From positions 1-35,478 of the forward strand of contig JAFAEG010000028.1 in assembly GCA_023424095.1 (NCBI GenBank): a stretch of DNA of 35,478 nt, given 5' to 3'. The notes under the pieces are model-generated. The model had not been told where the DNA came from. It saw only the letters and a program-made list of their open reading frames with translations, and ran no database searches. The stretch's first letter is position 1. The number at the start of each line of letters is the position of its first letter. This stretch comes from Pseudomonadota bacterium (GTDB lineage: Bacteria; Pseudomonadota; Alphaproteobacteria; Sphingomonadales; Sphingomonadaceae). The position numbers and the translations under genes were made by a program. Of the stretch, positions 9,100 to 16,893 are shown piece by piece.

Positions 9100-10665
9100 T
9101 CATCCCTCGCCAGCGTCCGCATCTTCCGTCGCCAGCATCCGCACCTCGACCCATTCGATGCGGTTGCCCTCCAGGGCGTGGACGGTGAATTCCAGGCCGT
9201 CGCGGACGATCGTCTCGCCTTCGCCCGGCATGCGGCCGAACTCGAACAGCAGGAAGCCGGCGAGCGAGGTGTAGCGTCCGCCCGAGCCGATCTGCTCGCG
9301 GCCGAGCGCGTCGGACAATTCGTCCAGCGTCACGCTGCCACCCGCGCGCAACGTGCCGTCTTCCAGCGTCTCGATCTCCATCTCGTCCTCATCCTCGGCG
9401 AGATCGCCGGCGATCGCCGCGAAGATGTCGGTGCCGGTCACGACGCCGTCGATATTGCCGTCGCTGTCGGCAACGAGAGCGAAGCGTTCGCTGGTCGCCC
9501 GCATCAACTCGATCAGGCGCAAGGCCGTGATCGAATCGGAGACGATCAAAGGCCGCGAGGCGATCGCGCTCAGATCGAAGCTCTCGTCGCGGATCAAGGC
9601 GGACAAGGCCGCGCGCGTTTCGACGATGCCGAGCGGCTGGTCCAGGCTCTCGCGGGCCAGCAGCACGCGGGTCCGGCCGCTGTCGATCAGCCGGTCCAGA
9701 TTGACGTCGCGGCCATCCTCCACGTCCAGCCAGAAGATGTCGGAGCGGGGCGTCATGATCGCCCGCACCGGCTGGTCGGCCAGCTCGATCACGCCGCGGA
9801 TCATCTCCTGCTCGGCGGGCTGGAAGCCGGTTTCCTCTTCCTCGCCGGCCGGCTCGTCGGCGGCGTCGCCCTTGGGGGTTTCACCCGGCACCGGGCCGAG
9901 CAGGCGATAGATGCCGTCGGCGGCGCGCTGCCGCATCGGCACCCGCGCCATCGCCCGGCGGCGGTTGCGGGTGCTGATCTGGTTGAAGCCCTCGATGACG
10001 ATCGCAAAGCCGATCGCGGCATAGAGATAGCCCTTCGGCACATGGAAGCCGAAGCCCTCCAGCACCAGCATCAGCCCGATCAGCAGCAGGAAGCTGAGGC
10101 ACAGGATGATCACGGTCGGATGGCGACCGACAAAGGCGGTGAGCGGCTTGCTGGCGACCAGCATCAGCACCATCGAAATGGTGACCGCGGTCATCATCAC
10201 CCACAATTCGTCGACCATGCCGACGGCGGTGATGACGGCGTCCAGCGAGAAGACGGCGTCCAGCGCCACGATCTGGGCGATGACGACACCGAACACGGCG
10301 CGCTGGGCATTGCCGTCCTCGCGCGAATCATGGCCTTCCAGCCGCTCGTGAATCTCCATCGTCGCCTTCACCAGCAGGAAGGCGCCGCCGGTGATCAGGA
10401 TGATGTCGCGCCAGGAGAAATCGTGGCCGGCAACGGCGAAGACAGGGTCGGTCAGGCCGATGATCCAGCTGATGCTGGCCAGCAGCACGAGCCGCATGAC
10501 GAGCGCCAGCGAGAGGCCGATCAGCCGTGCCTTGTCGCGCTGATGCGGCGGAAGCTTGTCCGCCAGGATCGCGATGAAGACCAGATTGTCGATGCCGAGC
10601 ACGACCTCGAGCACGATCAGGGTGGCGAGGCCGGCCAGGATTTCAGGCGTGAACAGGAATTCCAT
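9100..10665 (-). CDS. TerC-family membrane protein with CBS and CorC/HlyC domains
   Basis: This 521-residue inner-membrane protein joins three parts. The first 245 or so residues form a TerC-like domain of seven or so transmembrane helices, including the acidic signature VLEVVLGIDNLVF (about 19-31) and a second one, LDAVFSLDAVITAV. A pair of CBS domains follows at about 300-420 (starting AIMTPRSDIFWLD), then a CorC_HlyC domain at about 430-515 (GGSVTLDELSDALG). This is the layout of E. coli YoaE/YegH. TerC relatives are linked to metal ion export, notably manganese, and to metalation of exported enzymes, but the substrate here is unproven. I looked for a yybP-ykoY manganese riboswitch upstream and saw none. 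Confidence 0.92.
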   Translation of the reverse strand: MEFLFTPEILAGLATLIVLEVVLGIDNLVFIAILADKLPPHQRDKARLIGLSLALVMRLVLLASISWIIGLTDPVFAVAGHDFSWRDIILITGGAFLLVKATMEIHERLEGHDSREDGNAQRAVFGVVIAQIVALDAVFSLDAVITAVGMVDELWVMMTAVTISMVLMLVASKPLTAFVGRHPTVIILCLSFLLLIGLMLVLEGFGFHVPKGYLYAAIGFAIVIEGFNQISTRNRRRAMARVPMRQRAADGIYRLLGPVPGETPKGDAADEPAGEEEETGFQPAEQEMIRGVIELADQPVRAIMTPRSDIFWLDVEDGRDVNLDRLIDSGRTRVLLARESLDQPLGIVETRAALSALIRDESFDLSAIASRPLIVSDSITALRLIELMRATSERFALVADSDGNIDGVVTGTDIFAAIAGDLAEDEDEMEIETLEDGTLRAGGSVTLDELSDALGREQIGSGGRYTSLAGFLLFEFGRMPGEGETIVRDGLEFTVHALEGNRIEWVEVRMLATEDADAGEG

Positions 10666-11063
10666 GACTAAGTGTTCGCCCCTCCCGGGCGCAGGAGATA
10701 CGGTTCGCCCCTACCCGCGGGATGCGGGTGGGCGCCGATGATGATGCAAGATCGTCCGTCGTTCATGACGCGTGGCAACCGGCCGCGCGAAAGATCGCGA
10801 GCGGGCCGGTATATGCCGGACAGGGCGCGGGGCCCCAGAGTGCGGTGAATGTCATCGCGGGGCGCGACCTAGCATGTTGCCGGGCGCATGCAAGCATCGT
10901 CGCCCTGCTTCTGGATCGGCCATTTTGTCATGTTGGTCGCACCGGAATGGTCTTTGTCGCGGTGCCCGGCGGCGCGGTCGCACCGCGCCACACTTGTCGG
11001 ACGGCCGGCCTATGCCCCGCCTCGCCGGGCAAAAGAACCTGGCGAAACCCAAGGAGAAGAGAA
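10666..11063. other. Intergenic region with short repeats and hairpins, no gene supported
   Basis: About 400 bases lie between the divergent TerC-like gene and the 32-residue protein gene. It holds a direct repeat GTTCGCCCCT (about 30 bp apart, near 10674 and 10704), a hairpin ACCCGC / GCGGGT near 10713-10730, and a perfect 8-bp hairpin at 10971-10989 (GGCGCGGT, 3-base loop, ACCGCGCC). An open frame crosses it but has no ribosome site and no protein-like composition until the GTG at 11064. Confidence 0.6.
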
Positions 11064-11162
11064 GTGACTGCCGAAGCTTTCCGTACCGTGTCGACCTTTG
11101 CCGCCGCGATGTTCATGAGCGCGATGCTGCTCGGCGCCGCGACCAATTTCCCGATCGCCTGA
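11064..11162 (+). CDS. 32-residue hydrophobic small protein
   Basis: GTG at 11064 is preceded by AAGGAGAAGAG at a good distance and opens a 32-codon frame ending TGA at 11162. The product starts with TAEAFRTVSTFAAAMFMSAM and ends in NFPIA, so it is a single hydrophobic helix with a short polar N-terminus: either one membrane span or a signal-peptide-like peptide. I recall similar tiny proteins in sphingomonads, usually unannotated, but cannot verify this. It is monocistronic as far as can be seen, with a structured leader upstream and a GCCGGC / GCCGGC hairpin at 11196-11211 downstream. The role is unknown. Confidence 0.6.
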   Translation: MTAEAFRTVSTFAAAMFMSAMLLGAATNFPIA

Positions 11163-11195
11163 TCGGAATGCGAAGGTCCCAAGCGGGCCAGACCA

Positions 11196-11211
11196 GCCGG
11201 CTTTCGCCGGC
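11196..11211 (+). terminator. Hairpin after the 32-residue gene
   Basis: A perfect 6-bp stem GCCGGC with loop TTTC lies 34 bases after the stop of the small gene and in the gap to the convergent LytTR gene. There is no U tract, so termination is plausible but not certain. Confidence 0.4.
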
Positions 11212-11287
11212 ATCCAGCCACACCAGCCCGGGCCGGTTCTGACGCGCGACTTCGCCCGTCGGGCCGGCTCGATCCCTATTCGGACCC

Positions 11288-12055
11288 CTATTCCAGGCTG
11301 AGCGCCCGCTTCACGTCGGCGGCGTAGCTGGGGCCCACCTGCACGCTCGCGCCGCCGTTCAGCACCAGGCTGAGCGTCCGCCCGGACCTTTGCACTTCCG
11401 TCACCTTGTCCGGCCGAACGAAGGCGGAGCGGTGGACTCGGATCAGCTGAGATCCTTCCAGCCTTTCCTCCAAAGTCGCCATGGTGATGCGGAGCAAATG
11501 GCTGCGCATGCTGGTGTGCAGCAGCACATAATCGCGCGCCGCCTCGATCCAGTCGATCGTGTCGGTCGGCACGCGGCGCTGGCCGTGGCGCTCGGGCACC
11601 CAGAAGCCGTCATCGTCATGCGCGCGCGGCGCCTGACCCGACTTCAGCGCCTCGACCTCTTCTTCCAGGCTGTCGGCCCGGGCCTCGGCCGCCCGCAGCG
11701 CCTTGCGGCGGCGGGCGCGATCGACGGCCTGGCGGAGGCGGTCGAAGCGGACGGGTTTGAGCAGATAGTCGGCGGCATCCACGTCGAACGCGTCCGGGGC
11801 ATAATGTTCGTGCGCGGTGACGAAGACGATCTCCGGCCGCGGCTCGATGTCGATGTCGGCGGCGGCGCGCAGTCCGTTCTTGCCGGGCATCTGCACGTCC
11901 AGGATGACCAGGTCGGGGGTCAGTTCGCGGATCCTGTCCAGCGCCTCGTCGCCGTCGCGGGCGCGGCCCACCACTTCGACCCCTTCAATGTCTCCGAAAA
12001 ATGTATCGAGCCGGTCCAGGGCCAGCGATTCATCGTCAACCAGCAGTACGCGCAT
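11288..12055 (-). CDS. LytTR-family response regulator
   Basis: A 255-residue two-component regulator. The receiver domain (1-120) shows the acidic pair D7/D8 in LLVDDES, the phospho-acceptor D53 in ILDVQMPG, the conserved T80 and K100 in YLLKP. A basic coiled linker leads to a C-terminal LytTR DNA-binding domain (about 155-255) with the family pattern IDWIEAARDYVLLHT and LIRVHRSAFVRPDKV. LytTR regulators usually bind paired direct repeats. The start is ATG at 12055 with GGGGAG 9 bases upstream; the longer frame to 12112 lacks such a site. It lies 63 bp downstream of its kinase gene, on the same strand. Confidence 0.93.
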   Translation of the reverse strand: MRVLLVDDESLALDRLDTFFGDIEGVEVVGRARDGDEALDRIRELTPDLVILDVQMPGKNGLRAAADIDIEPRPEIVFVTAHEHYAPDAFDVDAADYLLKPVRFDRLRQAVDRARRRKALRAAEARADSLEEEVEALKSGQAPRAHDDDGFWVPERHGQRRVPTDTIDWIEAARDYVLLHTSMRSHLLRITMATLEERLEGSQLIRVHRSAFVRPDKVTEVQRSGRTLSLVLNGGASVQVGPSYAADVKRALSLE

Positions 12056-12118
12056 CCGCAAACTCCCCGCCTGTTGTGGCGATGAGTGCGGGTGCCGGGC
12101 CGCGTCCGTCAAGAAAAA

Positions 12119-13294
12119 CTAGCGCCGCTGCACGGCGGGCAGGGAGATGGTCGCGACATAGCGGCCACCTTCGCGGCCGGCGGTCAGGCTGGCGGCCTTG
12201 CCGTAAACCGCGTCCAGCCGCTGCCGCACATTGGCCAGGCCGACGCCGCGCGACGGCCCGGCCGGCATCGCCGCTTCGTCGGTCACGTCATTGGCGACGC
12301 GGATGCGCAGCTGGCCGTCCTCGACCGCACCGGTGATGCTGATCCGGGTCTGCGTGTTGGTGCGCGCGACCCCGTGCTTGATCGCATTTTCGACCAAGGG
12401 CTGGACCAGGAAGCTGGGGATCAGGGCCTCGCAGGCGCCCGGCGTGCAATCCACGTCGACTTCCAGCCGATCGCCGAAGCGCACGCCCTCGATGTCGAGA
12501 TATTCTTCCGTCAGCGACAATTCCTCGTCGAGCGGAATGAGCTCGCCCGGCTCGGCATTGAGCGAGGAGCGCAGGAAGCTGGAGAGCTTGTCGGTCATCA
12601 GCTCGGCTTCGCTGTTCCGCTTGGTGACGATCAGGGCCGAGATCGAGTTCAGCGAATTGAACAGGAAGTGGGGGTTGAGCTGGTAGCGAAGCGCCGCGAG
12701 CTGGGCTTCCTGCGCCTTGGCCAGCGCCTGGCTCAGCCGCAATTCCTGCTTCAGCGCGGCGCGGCGGGCGAAGCTGACCTGGAACAGCGCCATGTTCACG
12801 CCGAACACCAGGATATAGTTGAGCAGCGACGGGTAGGCCCGGCTGAAATCGGTGCCGAGCGTCTCGAACACCTTCTCGAACTGGCTGCTGACGATGGTCT
12901 GGAAGACGATGTCGTAGGCGGTGTTGACCGCCGCGATCAGGATCACCGTCGCGACCATCACGACGACGCGGTTGCGCAATTCCCAATGCACGGTGTTACG
13001 GAAGATCGCGAACATCGGCATGGCGAGCAGGATCGAGACCGGGATGGTGGAGCAATCCAGCGCCACGCTCGACCAATTCTCACCTTCATATTTGGCGATG
13101 ATGATCGGCAGGAAGAGCAGCAAGACGAACAGCCACAGCGACACGGTCAGCGCGATCGCTTCCGGCCAGCGGGCCTGGCTCATGGGCTTGGGCGCGGCGC
13201 GCGCTACCGGTTCCTGCACAGCGGGTTTGTGCCGCAAAACAGGAGGACAGTCACGCTCGGATGGAAAGCTGGTCGGAATAGCAGTCGAGGCCAT
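12119..13294 (-). CDS. LytS/YehU-type sensor histidine kinase
   Basis: A 391-residue membrane sensor kinase. After a polar N-terminus of about 40 residues there are four or so transmembrane segments (about 45-67, 80-98, 108-130 and 155-175), with no separate periplasmic sensor domain. A coiled-coil leads to the His_kinase domain (PF06580 type) with the phosphorylated H209 in LRYQLNPHFLFNSLNS, then the ATPase domain with the N box LVQPLVENAIKHG and the G box GVGLANVRQRL. ATG at 13294 has GAGGGT upstream; other starts up to 13411 add only a non-family leader, and ATG at 13183 is also possible. It forms an operon with the LytTR regulator. The signal is unknown. Confidence 0.92.
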   Translation of the reverse strand: MASTAIPTSFPSERDCPPVLRHKPAVQEPVARAAPKPMSQARWPEAIALTVSLWLFVLLLFLPIIIAKYEGENWSSVALDCSTIPVSILLAMPMFAIFRNTVHWELRNRVVVMVATVILIAAVNTAYDIVFQTIVSSQFEKVFETLGTDFSRAYPSLLNYILVFGVNMALFQVSFARRAALKQELRLSQALAKAQEAQLAALRYQLNPHFLFNSLNSISALIVTKRNSEAELMTDKLSSFLRSSLNAEPGELIPLDEELSLTEEYLDIEGVRFGDRLEVDVDCTPGACEALIPSFLVQPLVENAIKHGVARTNTQTRISITGAVEDGQLRIRVANDVTDEAAMPAGPSRGVGLANVRQRLDAVYGKAASLTAGREGGRYVATISLPAVQRR

Positions 13295-13338
13295 CGCCGG
13301 ACCCTCGCGGTCGCTTGACGCGAAGGGAAGGGCGGTGG

Positions 13339-13373
13339 GACGAAACTGCATGGGGGTGCGACAAAAATGCATG
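13339..13373. promoter_or_regulatory. Candidate LytTR operator: two 14-base direct repeats 21 bp apart
   Basis: GACGAAACTGCATG (13339-13352) and GACAAAAATGCATG (13360-13373) agree at 12 of 14 bases, with starts 21 bp apart, two helical turns. They lie 45-79 bases before the kinase start. On the minus strand each reads CATGCANTTTNGTC, close to the CGTTCGTC-type half-sites of AlgR-like LytTR regulators. Autoregulation is an inference. Confidence 0.45.
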
Positions 13374-13512
13374 ACGCTCGCTGGTCGCGCAAGCGGCGAT
13401 GCTGGCAGCAAGCGCGTCCGTCCGGGCTTGGCGGGGCCAGCCCGGGGGCGCTAGGCCTCGTCTTGCTCGGCGTCCGCCGGGGGGAAATCACGCCAGACCA
13501 GAAAGATAGGAT

Positions 13513-14448
13513 ATGAAGCTTAGAAATCTGCTGGGCGCCATGATGGCGGCCGCGATGTTCTTGGTCGCCGCGCCGGCCAGCGCGCAGCTGGGCGGCCTTG
13601 GCGGGCTGGGCGACCGGCTGCTCGGCCGCGACAGTTCGCCGATCACCACCAGCCTCGCCGACGCCCGCTGGGGTCGGCCCGATCTCGACAATTTCCAGCC
13701 GCGCGAGCGCAAGCGTTCGATGCTGGACCTGCAGCGCACGCCGAACGGCGGCTTCGTGCTGCAGCGCGGCTATTACGAGATGCATGCGCAAAGCTATTGC
13801 CTGCACGCCGGCACGCACGGGCCGGGCGGCGGCGACGGCTATCTGTACGCGCCGGTCAAGGGCCCGGCCGAGGAGGCGATCATGACCATCCTCCGCAATT
13901 CGGTGAACGCACCCGAGATCCGGCAGCAGACCATCCAGACCCTGATCTGGGCGATCCTGGCCCGCGCCAAGTTCGAGGACATGTCGACCGAACATCAGGC
14001 CGCCGCCGCCCGCTTGCTCAGCCCGCGTCAGCTCGCCGGCCTCAACCGCCGAGCGCTCGACGTGCTGGCCGGGCCGGCGCTCGGCCGCCTGCTGGGCCGA
14101 GTCCCCGCGCCGCTTCGGCGGATCGCCGAGGCCGAGGCGCAGCTTCGCCAGATGGTGACCGCCGGTGCGAGCTTCTCGGACTTGGAGCGGGTGGCGGTGC
14201 TGACCGGCAACGCGCCGATGGGCCCGGGCAGCCAGGCCGTGCCGTCGGGCCGCTGGAGCCTGCACCCGGACGGCTATTACATCCGCTACCTGCCGCAGGG
14301 TTACAGCCACACCGTCGTGTCGATCTGGGTGCCGGAGGACAGCCCGGCGGTCGGCCGCGAATATGATCCGGCCAGCCATGTCGCCGTGCCCGGCAACACC
14401 AGCCGCCAGCGCCTCGCTTTGTCGGCGCGGCCCTACGGCAACCGCTAA
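13513..14448 (+). CDS. Secreted protein of unknown function
   Basis: A 311-residue protein with a clear signal peptide (MKLRNLLGAMMAAAMFLVAAPASAQ, cleavage near residue 25) followed by a Gly/Leu-rich stretch. Residues about 85-120 contain YCLHAGTHGPGGGDGYLYAP, a compact motif that looks conserved, then helical segments rich in Ala/Arg, and a C-terminal part (SGRWSLHPDGYYIRYLPQGY) that looks like a beta domain. I do not recognise a named family. The start ATG has AGATAGGAT just upstream. It is transcribed away from the kinase gene and converges on the nitronate monooxygenase-like gene, with a strong hairpin between. Confidence 0.78.
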   Translation: MKLRNLLGAMMAAAMFLVAAPASAQLGGLGGLGDRLLGRDSSPITTSLADARWGRPDLDNFQPRERKRSMLDLQRTPNGGFVLQRGYYEMHAQSYCLHAGTHGPGGGDGYLYAPVKGPAEEAIMTILRNSVNAPEIRQQTIQTLIWAILARAKFEDMSTEHQAAAARLLSPRQLAGLNRRALDVLAGPALGRLLGRVPAPLRRIAEAEAQLRQMVTAGASFSDLERVAVLTGNAPMGPGSQAVPSGRWSLHPDGYYIRYLPQGYSHTVVSIWVPEDSPAVGREYDPASHVAVPGNTSRQRLALSARPYGNR

Positions 14449-14455
14449 ACCTGCG

Positions 14456-14483
14456 CTCCGGTCCCTCTGCGGAGGGGCCGGAG
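14456..14483. terminator. Bidirectional hairpin between convergent genes
   Basis: A 12-bp stem (CTCCGG, a T-G wobble, CCCTC pairing with GAGGG and CCGGAG) with a TGCG loop sits 7 bases after the stop at 14448 and abuts the stop of the opposite gene at 14485. It is symmetric, so it could end transcription in both directions, though no U tract follows. Confidence 0.6.
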
Positions 14484-14484
14484 G

Positions 14485-15513
14485 TCAGGCGGCCGAGCGG
14501 CGCTCCAGCGCGTGCGCGGCCTCGTCGATCAGATTCGCGAGGATCGTCGCCACCGGCGCCTCTTCCTTCACCATGCCGACCGACTGGCCCATCATCACCG
14601 ATCCGGTCTCGACGTCGCCCTCGATCACCGCGCGGCGCAGCGCGCCCGCCCAATAATGTTCGATCTGGAGCTGCGCCTCCCCCATCTCGACCGCGCCCTC
14701 GTCCAGCAATTGCGCGACCTCGCGCTGCTTGGCGGCGAAGCTTTCCATTTCCTTATTCTTCAGCGCGCGGACCGGGATCACCGGCAGTCGCGGGTCGATC
14801 TGCACGCTGGTGATCGCGTCGCGGGCGGAGGCGCGGATGAAGGCCTTCTTGAAATTGGGGTGCGCGATGCATTCGTTCGCGCAGACGAAGCGGGTGCCCA
14901 ATTGCACCCCGACCGCGCCCATCTCCAGATAGCCCGCGATCAGCCCGCCATGGCCGATCCCGCCGGCGACGAAGATCGGCACCTCGGCGGCGAGCGGCGG
15001 CAATATTTCCTGCGCCAGCACGGACGTGGACACCGGCCCGATATGGCCGCCCGCCTCCATGCCCTCGATGACGAGCGCGTCCACGCCCGAGCGCACCAGC
15101 TTCTTCGCGAAGCTCAGGGCGGGCGCGAAGCAGATCAGTTTGGCGCCGGACGCCTTCACCTTCTCGATCGCCCAGCCGGCCGGAATGCCGCCCGCAAAGA
15201 CGATGTGGCTGACCTCATGCTTCACGCACACGTCGATCAGCTCCGACAGCATCGGATGCATGGTGATCAAATTGACGCCGAACGGCTTGTCCGTCCGCGC
15301 CTTCGTCTCCGCAATCTCGGTGTCGAGCAGATCCGGCGTCATCGCGCCGCAAGCGATCACCCCGAACGCGCCCGCATTGGACAGCGCTGAGACCAGATTC
15401 CGCTCGGAGATCCAGCTCATCGCCCCGCCCAGGATCGCGACCTCGCAGCCGAGGAAGTCCGTCCCCCGCGCCATCAGCCGCTTCAAACGGTCGTGGCCCA
15501 CGCCGTCACTCAT
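14485..15513 (-). CDS. Nitronate monooxygenase family flavoprotein
   Basis: A 342-residue FMN-binding TIM barrel of the nitronate monooxygenase / 2-nitropropane dioxygenase family, which oxidises alkyl nitronates; the related FabK enoyl-ACP reductases share the fold. Visible: an N-terminal FMN region (FLGCEVAILGGAMSWISE), the phosphate-binding loop FVAGGIGHGGLIAGYLEMGA followed by VGVQLGTRFVCANE, and EGMEAGGHIGP, the segment that holds the catalytic His in the family. ATG at 15513 overlaps the lysC stop by 4 bp (ATGA), so the two should be translationally coupled. Why it is coupled to aspartate kinase is not clear; the natural substrate is unknown. Confidence 0.9.
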   Translation of the reverse strand: MSDGVGHDRLKRLMARGTDFLGCEVAILGGAMSWISERNLVSALSNAGAFGVIACGAMTPDLLDTEIAETKARTDKPFGVNLITMHPMLSELIDVCVKHEVSHIVFAGGIPAGWAIEKVKASGAKLICFAPALSFAKKLVRSGVDALVIEGMEAGGHIGPVSTSVLAQEILPPLAAEVPIFVAGGIGHGGLIAGYLEMGAVGVQLGTRFVCANECIAHPNFKKAFIRASARDAITSVQIDPRLPVIPVRALKNKEMESFAAKQREVAQLLDEGAVEMGEAQLQIEHYWAGALRRAVIEGDVETGSVMMGQSVGMVKEEAPVATILANLIDEAAHALERRSAA

Positions 15514-16748
15514 TCCCCGTCCTCCGCGTCCAGTCCGTAGGCCGTGTGCAGCACGCGCACGGCCAGCTCCATATATTCCTCCGGGATCAGCACGCTGACT
15601 TTGATCTCGCTGGTGGTGATCGCCAGGATGTTGATGTTCCGGTCCGCCAGCGTCTCGAACATCGCGGCGGCGATGCCGGCGTTGCTGCGCATGCCGACGC
15701 CGACCGCGCTCACCTTCACGACATTGGTGTCGGTGATCACTTCGTCGAAGCCGATCTTCTCCTGCGCCTTCTTCAGCTCGTCCACCGCCTGCGGCAAGCT
15801 CGCGGTCGGCACGGTGAAGGTCAGCATGCTCGCCTCGCCCCGGCGCGGCGCCGACTGCACGATCATGTCGACATTGACCCCGGCGGCGGCCAGCGGCGCG
15901 AAGATCGCCGCCACCGTCCCGGCCGTATCGGGCAGGCCGGTCAAAGTGACCATCGCCTCATTCTTGTCGGCGGCGATGCCGGTGATAACGTTGCGTTCCA
16001 TGCCTGCTTCCTCGATCTTTTCTTCGCCGACAATGTGGGTGCCGGGCCGGTCCTCGAACGAGGACAGCACCTGCAGCGGCATGTTGTAGCGCATGGCCAG
16101 GCCCACCGAGCGGGTCTGCAGGACCTTTGCGCCGACCGATGCCAGCTCCAGCATCTCCTCATAGGTGATCATCGCGAGCTTCTTCGCGCGCGGCACGATG
16201 CGCGGATCGGTCGTGTAGACCCCGTCCACGTCGGTATAGATGTCGCAGCGGTCCGCCTTCATCGCCGCCGCCAGGGCGACCGCGGAGGTGTCGGAGCCGC
16301 CCCGCCCGAAGGTCGCCACCGCATTGTCGCTGGTCACCCCCTGGAAGCCCGGAATGACCGCGATCCCGCCGCCGTCGAACACGCGCTCCAGCACGTCGAC
16401 ATCGATCCCCTCGATCAGCGCCGCGGCATGGCCCGAAGCCATGATCGGCAATTGCCAGCCCATGTAGGACCGGGCGTTGAGCTTCATTCCCTGCAAGGTG
16501 ATCGCCAGCAGACCGGCGGTGACCTGCTCGCCCGACGCCACCACCACGTCATATTCGCGCGGATCGTAGAGCGAGGCGGCCTCGCGGCACAGATGGACCA
16601 GCCGGTCCGTCTCGCCCGCCATGGCGGAGACGACCACCGCGACCTGGTTGCCGCGCTCGACCTCGCGCTTCACGAGCCCCGCGACATGGCGGATGCGTTC
16701 GATCCCGGCCATCGAAGTGCCGCCAAATTTCATAACGATGCGCGCCAT
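15510..16748 (-). CDS. lysC: Aspartate kinase
   Basis: LysC phosphorylates aspartate, the first step towards lysine, threonine, methionine and diaminopimelate for peptidoglycan. The protein has 412 residues, the usual size for a single-function enzyme. KFGGTS at 7-12 opens the kinase domain, which runs through GRGGSDTSAVALAAA and DVDGVYTTDPR. Two ACT domains follow at about 265-340 (VITGIAADKNEAMVTLTGLP) and 345-405 (VVKVSAVGVGMRSNAGIAA), the site of feedback control by lysine and/or threonine in this family. The start is ATG at 16748. The frame can be extended to 16970 only by reading through the REP pair at 16807-16872, which I reject. Its stop overlaps the start of the next gene. Confidence 0.97.
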   Translation of the reverse strand: MARIVMKFGGTSMAGIERIRHVAGLVKREVERGNQVAVVVSAMAGETDRLVHLCREAASLYDPREYDVVVASGEQVTAGLLAITLQGMKLNARSYMGWQLPIMASGHAAALIEGIDVDVLERVFDGGGIAVIPGFQGVTSDNAVATFGRGGSDTSAVALAAAMKADRCDIYTDVDGVYTTDPRIVPRAKKLAMITYEEMLELASVGAKVLQTRSVGLAMRYNMPLQVLSSFEDRPGTHIVGEEKIEEAGMERNVITGIAADKNEAMVTLTGLPDTAGTVAAIFAPLAAAGVNVDMIVQSAPRRGEASMLTFTVPTASLPQAVDELKKAQEKIGFDEVITDTNVVKVSAVGVGMRSNAGIAAAMFETLADRNINILAITTSEIKVSVLIPEEYMELAVRVLHTAYGLDAEDGE

Positions 16749-16806
16749 CGTGGGTGCGCTTAGGGCTGGCGGGAAACGGGTGCAACCGCCGCAATCCTCC
16801 ACCAAA

Positions 16807-16872
16807 GTCATTCCCGCGAAAGCGGGAACCCAGACGGCCCGGAACCTGGGTCCCCGCTTTCGCGGGGATGAC
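16807..16872. repeat. REP-like palindrome pair
   Basis: Two 27-base inverted arms (16807-16833 and 16846-16872) are separated by 12 bases. Each arm is also a small hairpin, CCCGC-GAAA-GCGGG and CCCCGC-TTTC-GCGGGG. It lies between the divergent lysC and ubiG genes. The arms differ at two sites that keep each hairpin paired. This type of element is common in intergenic DNA of sphingomonads and relatives. Confidence 0.85.
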
Positions 16873-16893
16873 AACCGGACTATTGGCCTCGAA

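Noticed and set aside
10666..10850. A yybP-ykoY manganese riboswitch before the TerC-like gene
   Set aside because: None of the conserved loop sequences could be found on the minus strand.
10722..11063. A longer 146-residue form of the 32-residue protein
   Set aside because: The extra part has no ribosome site and a random composition; the GTG at 11064 has a good site.
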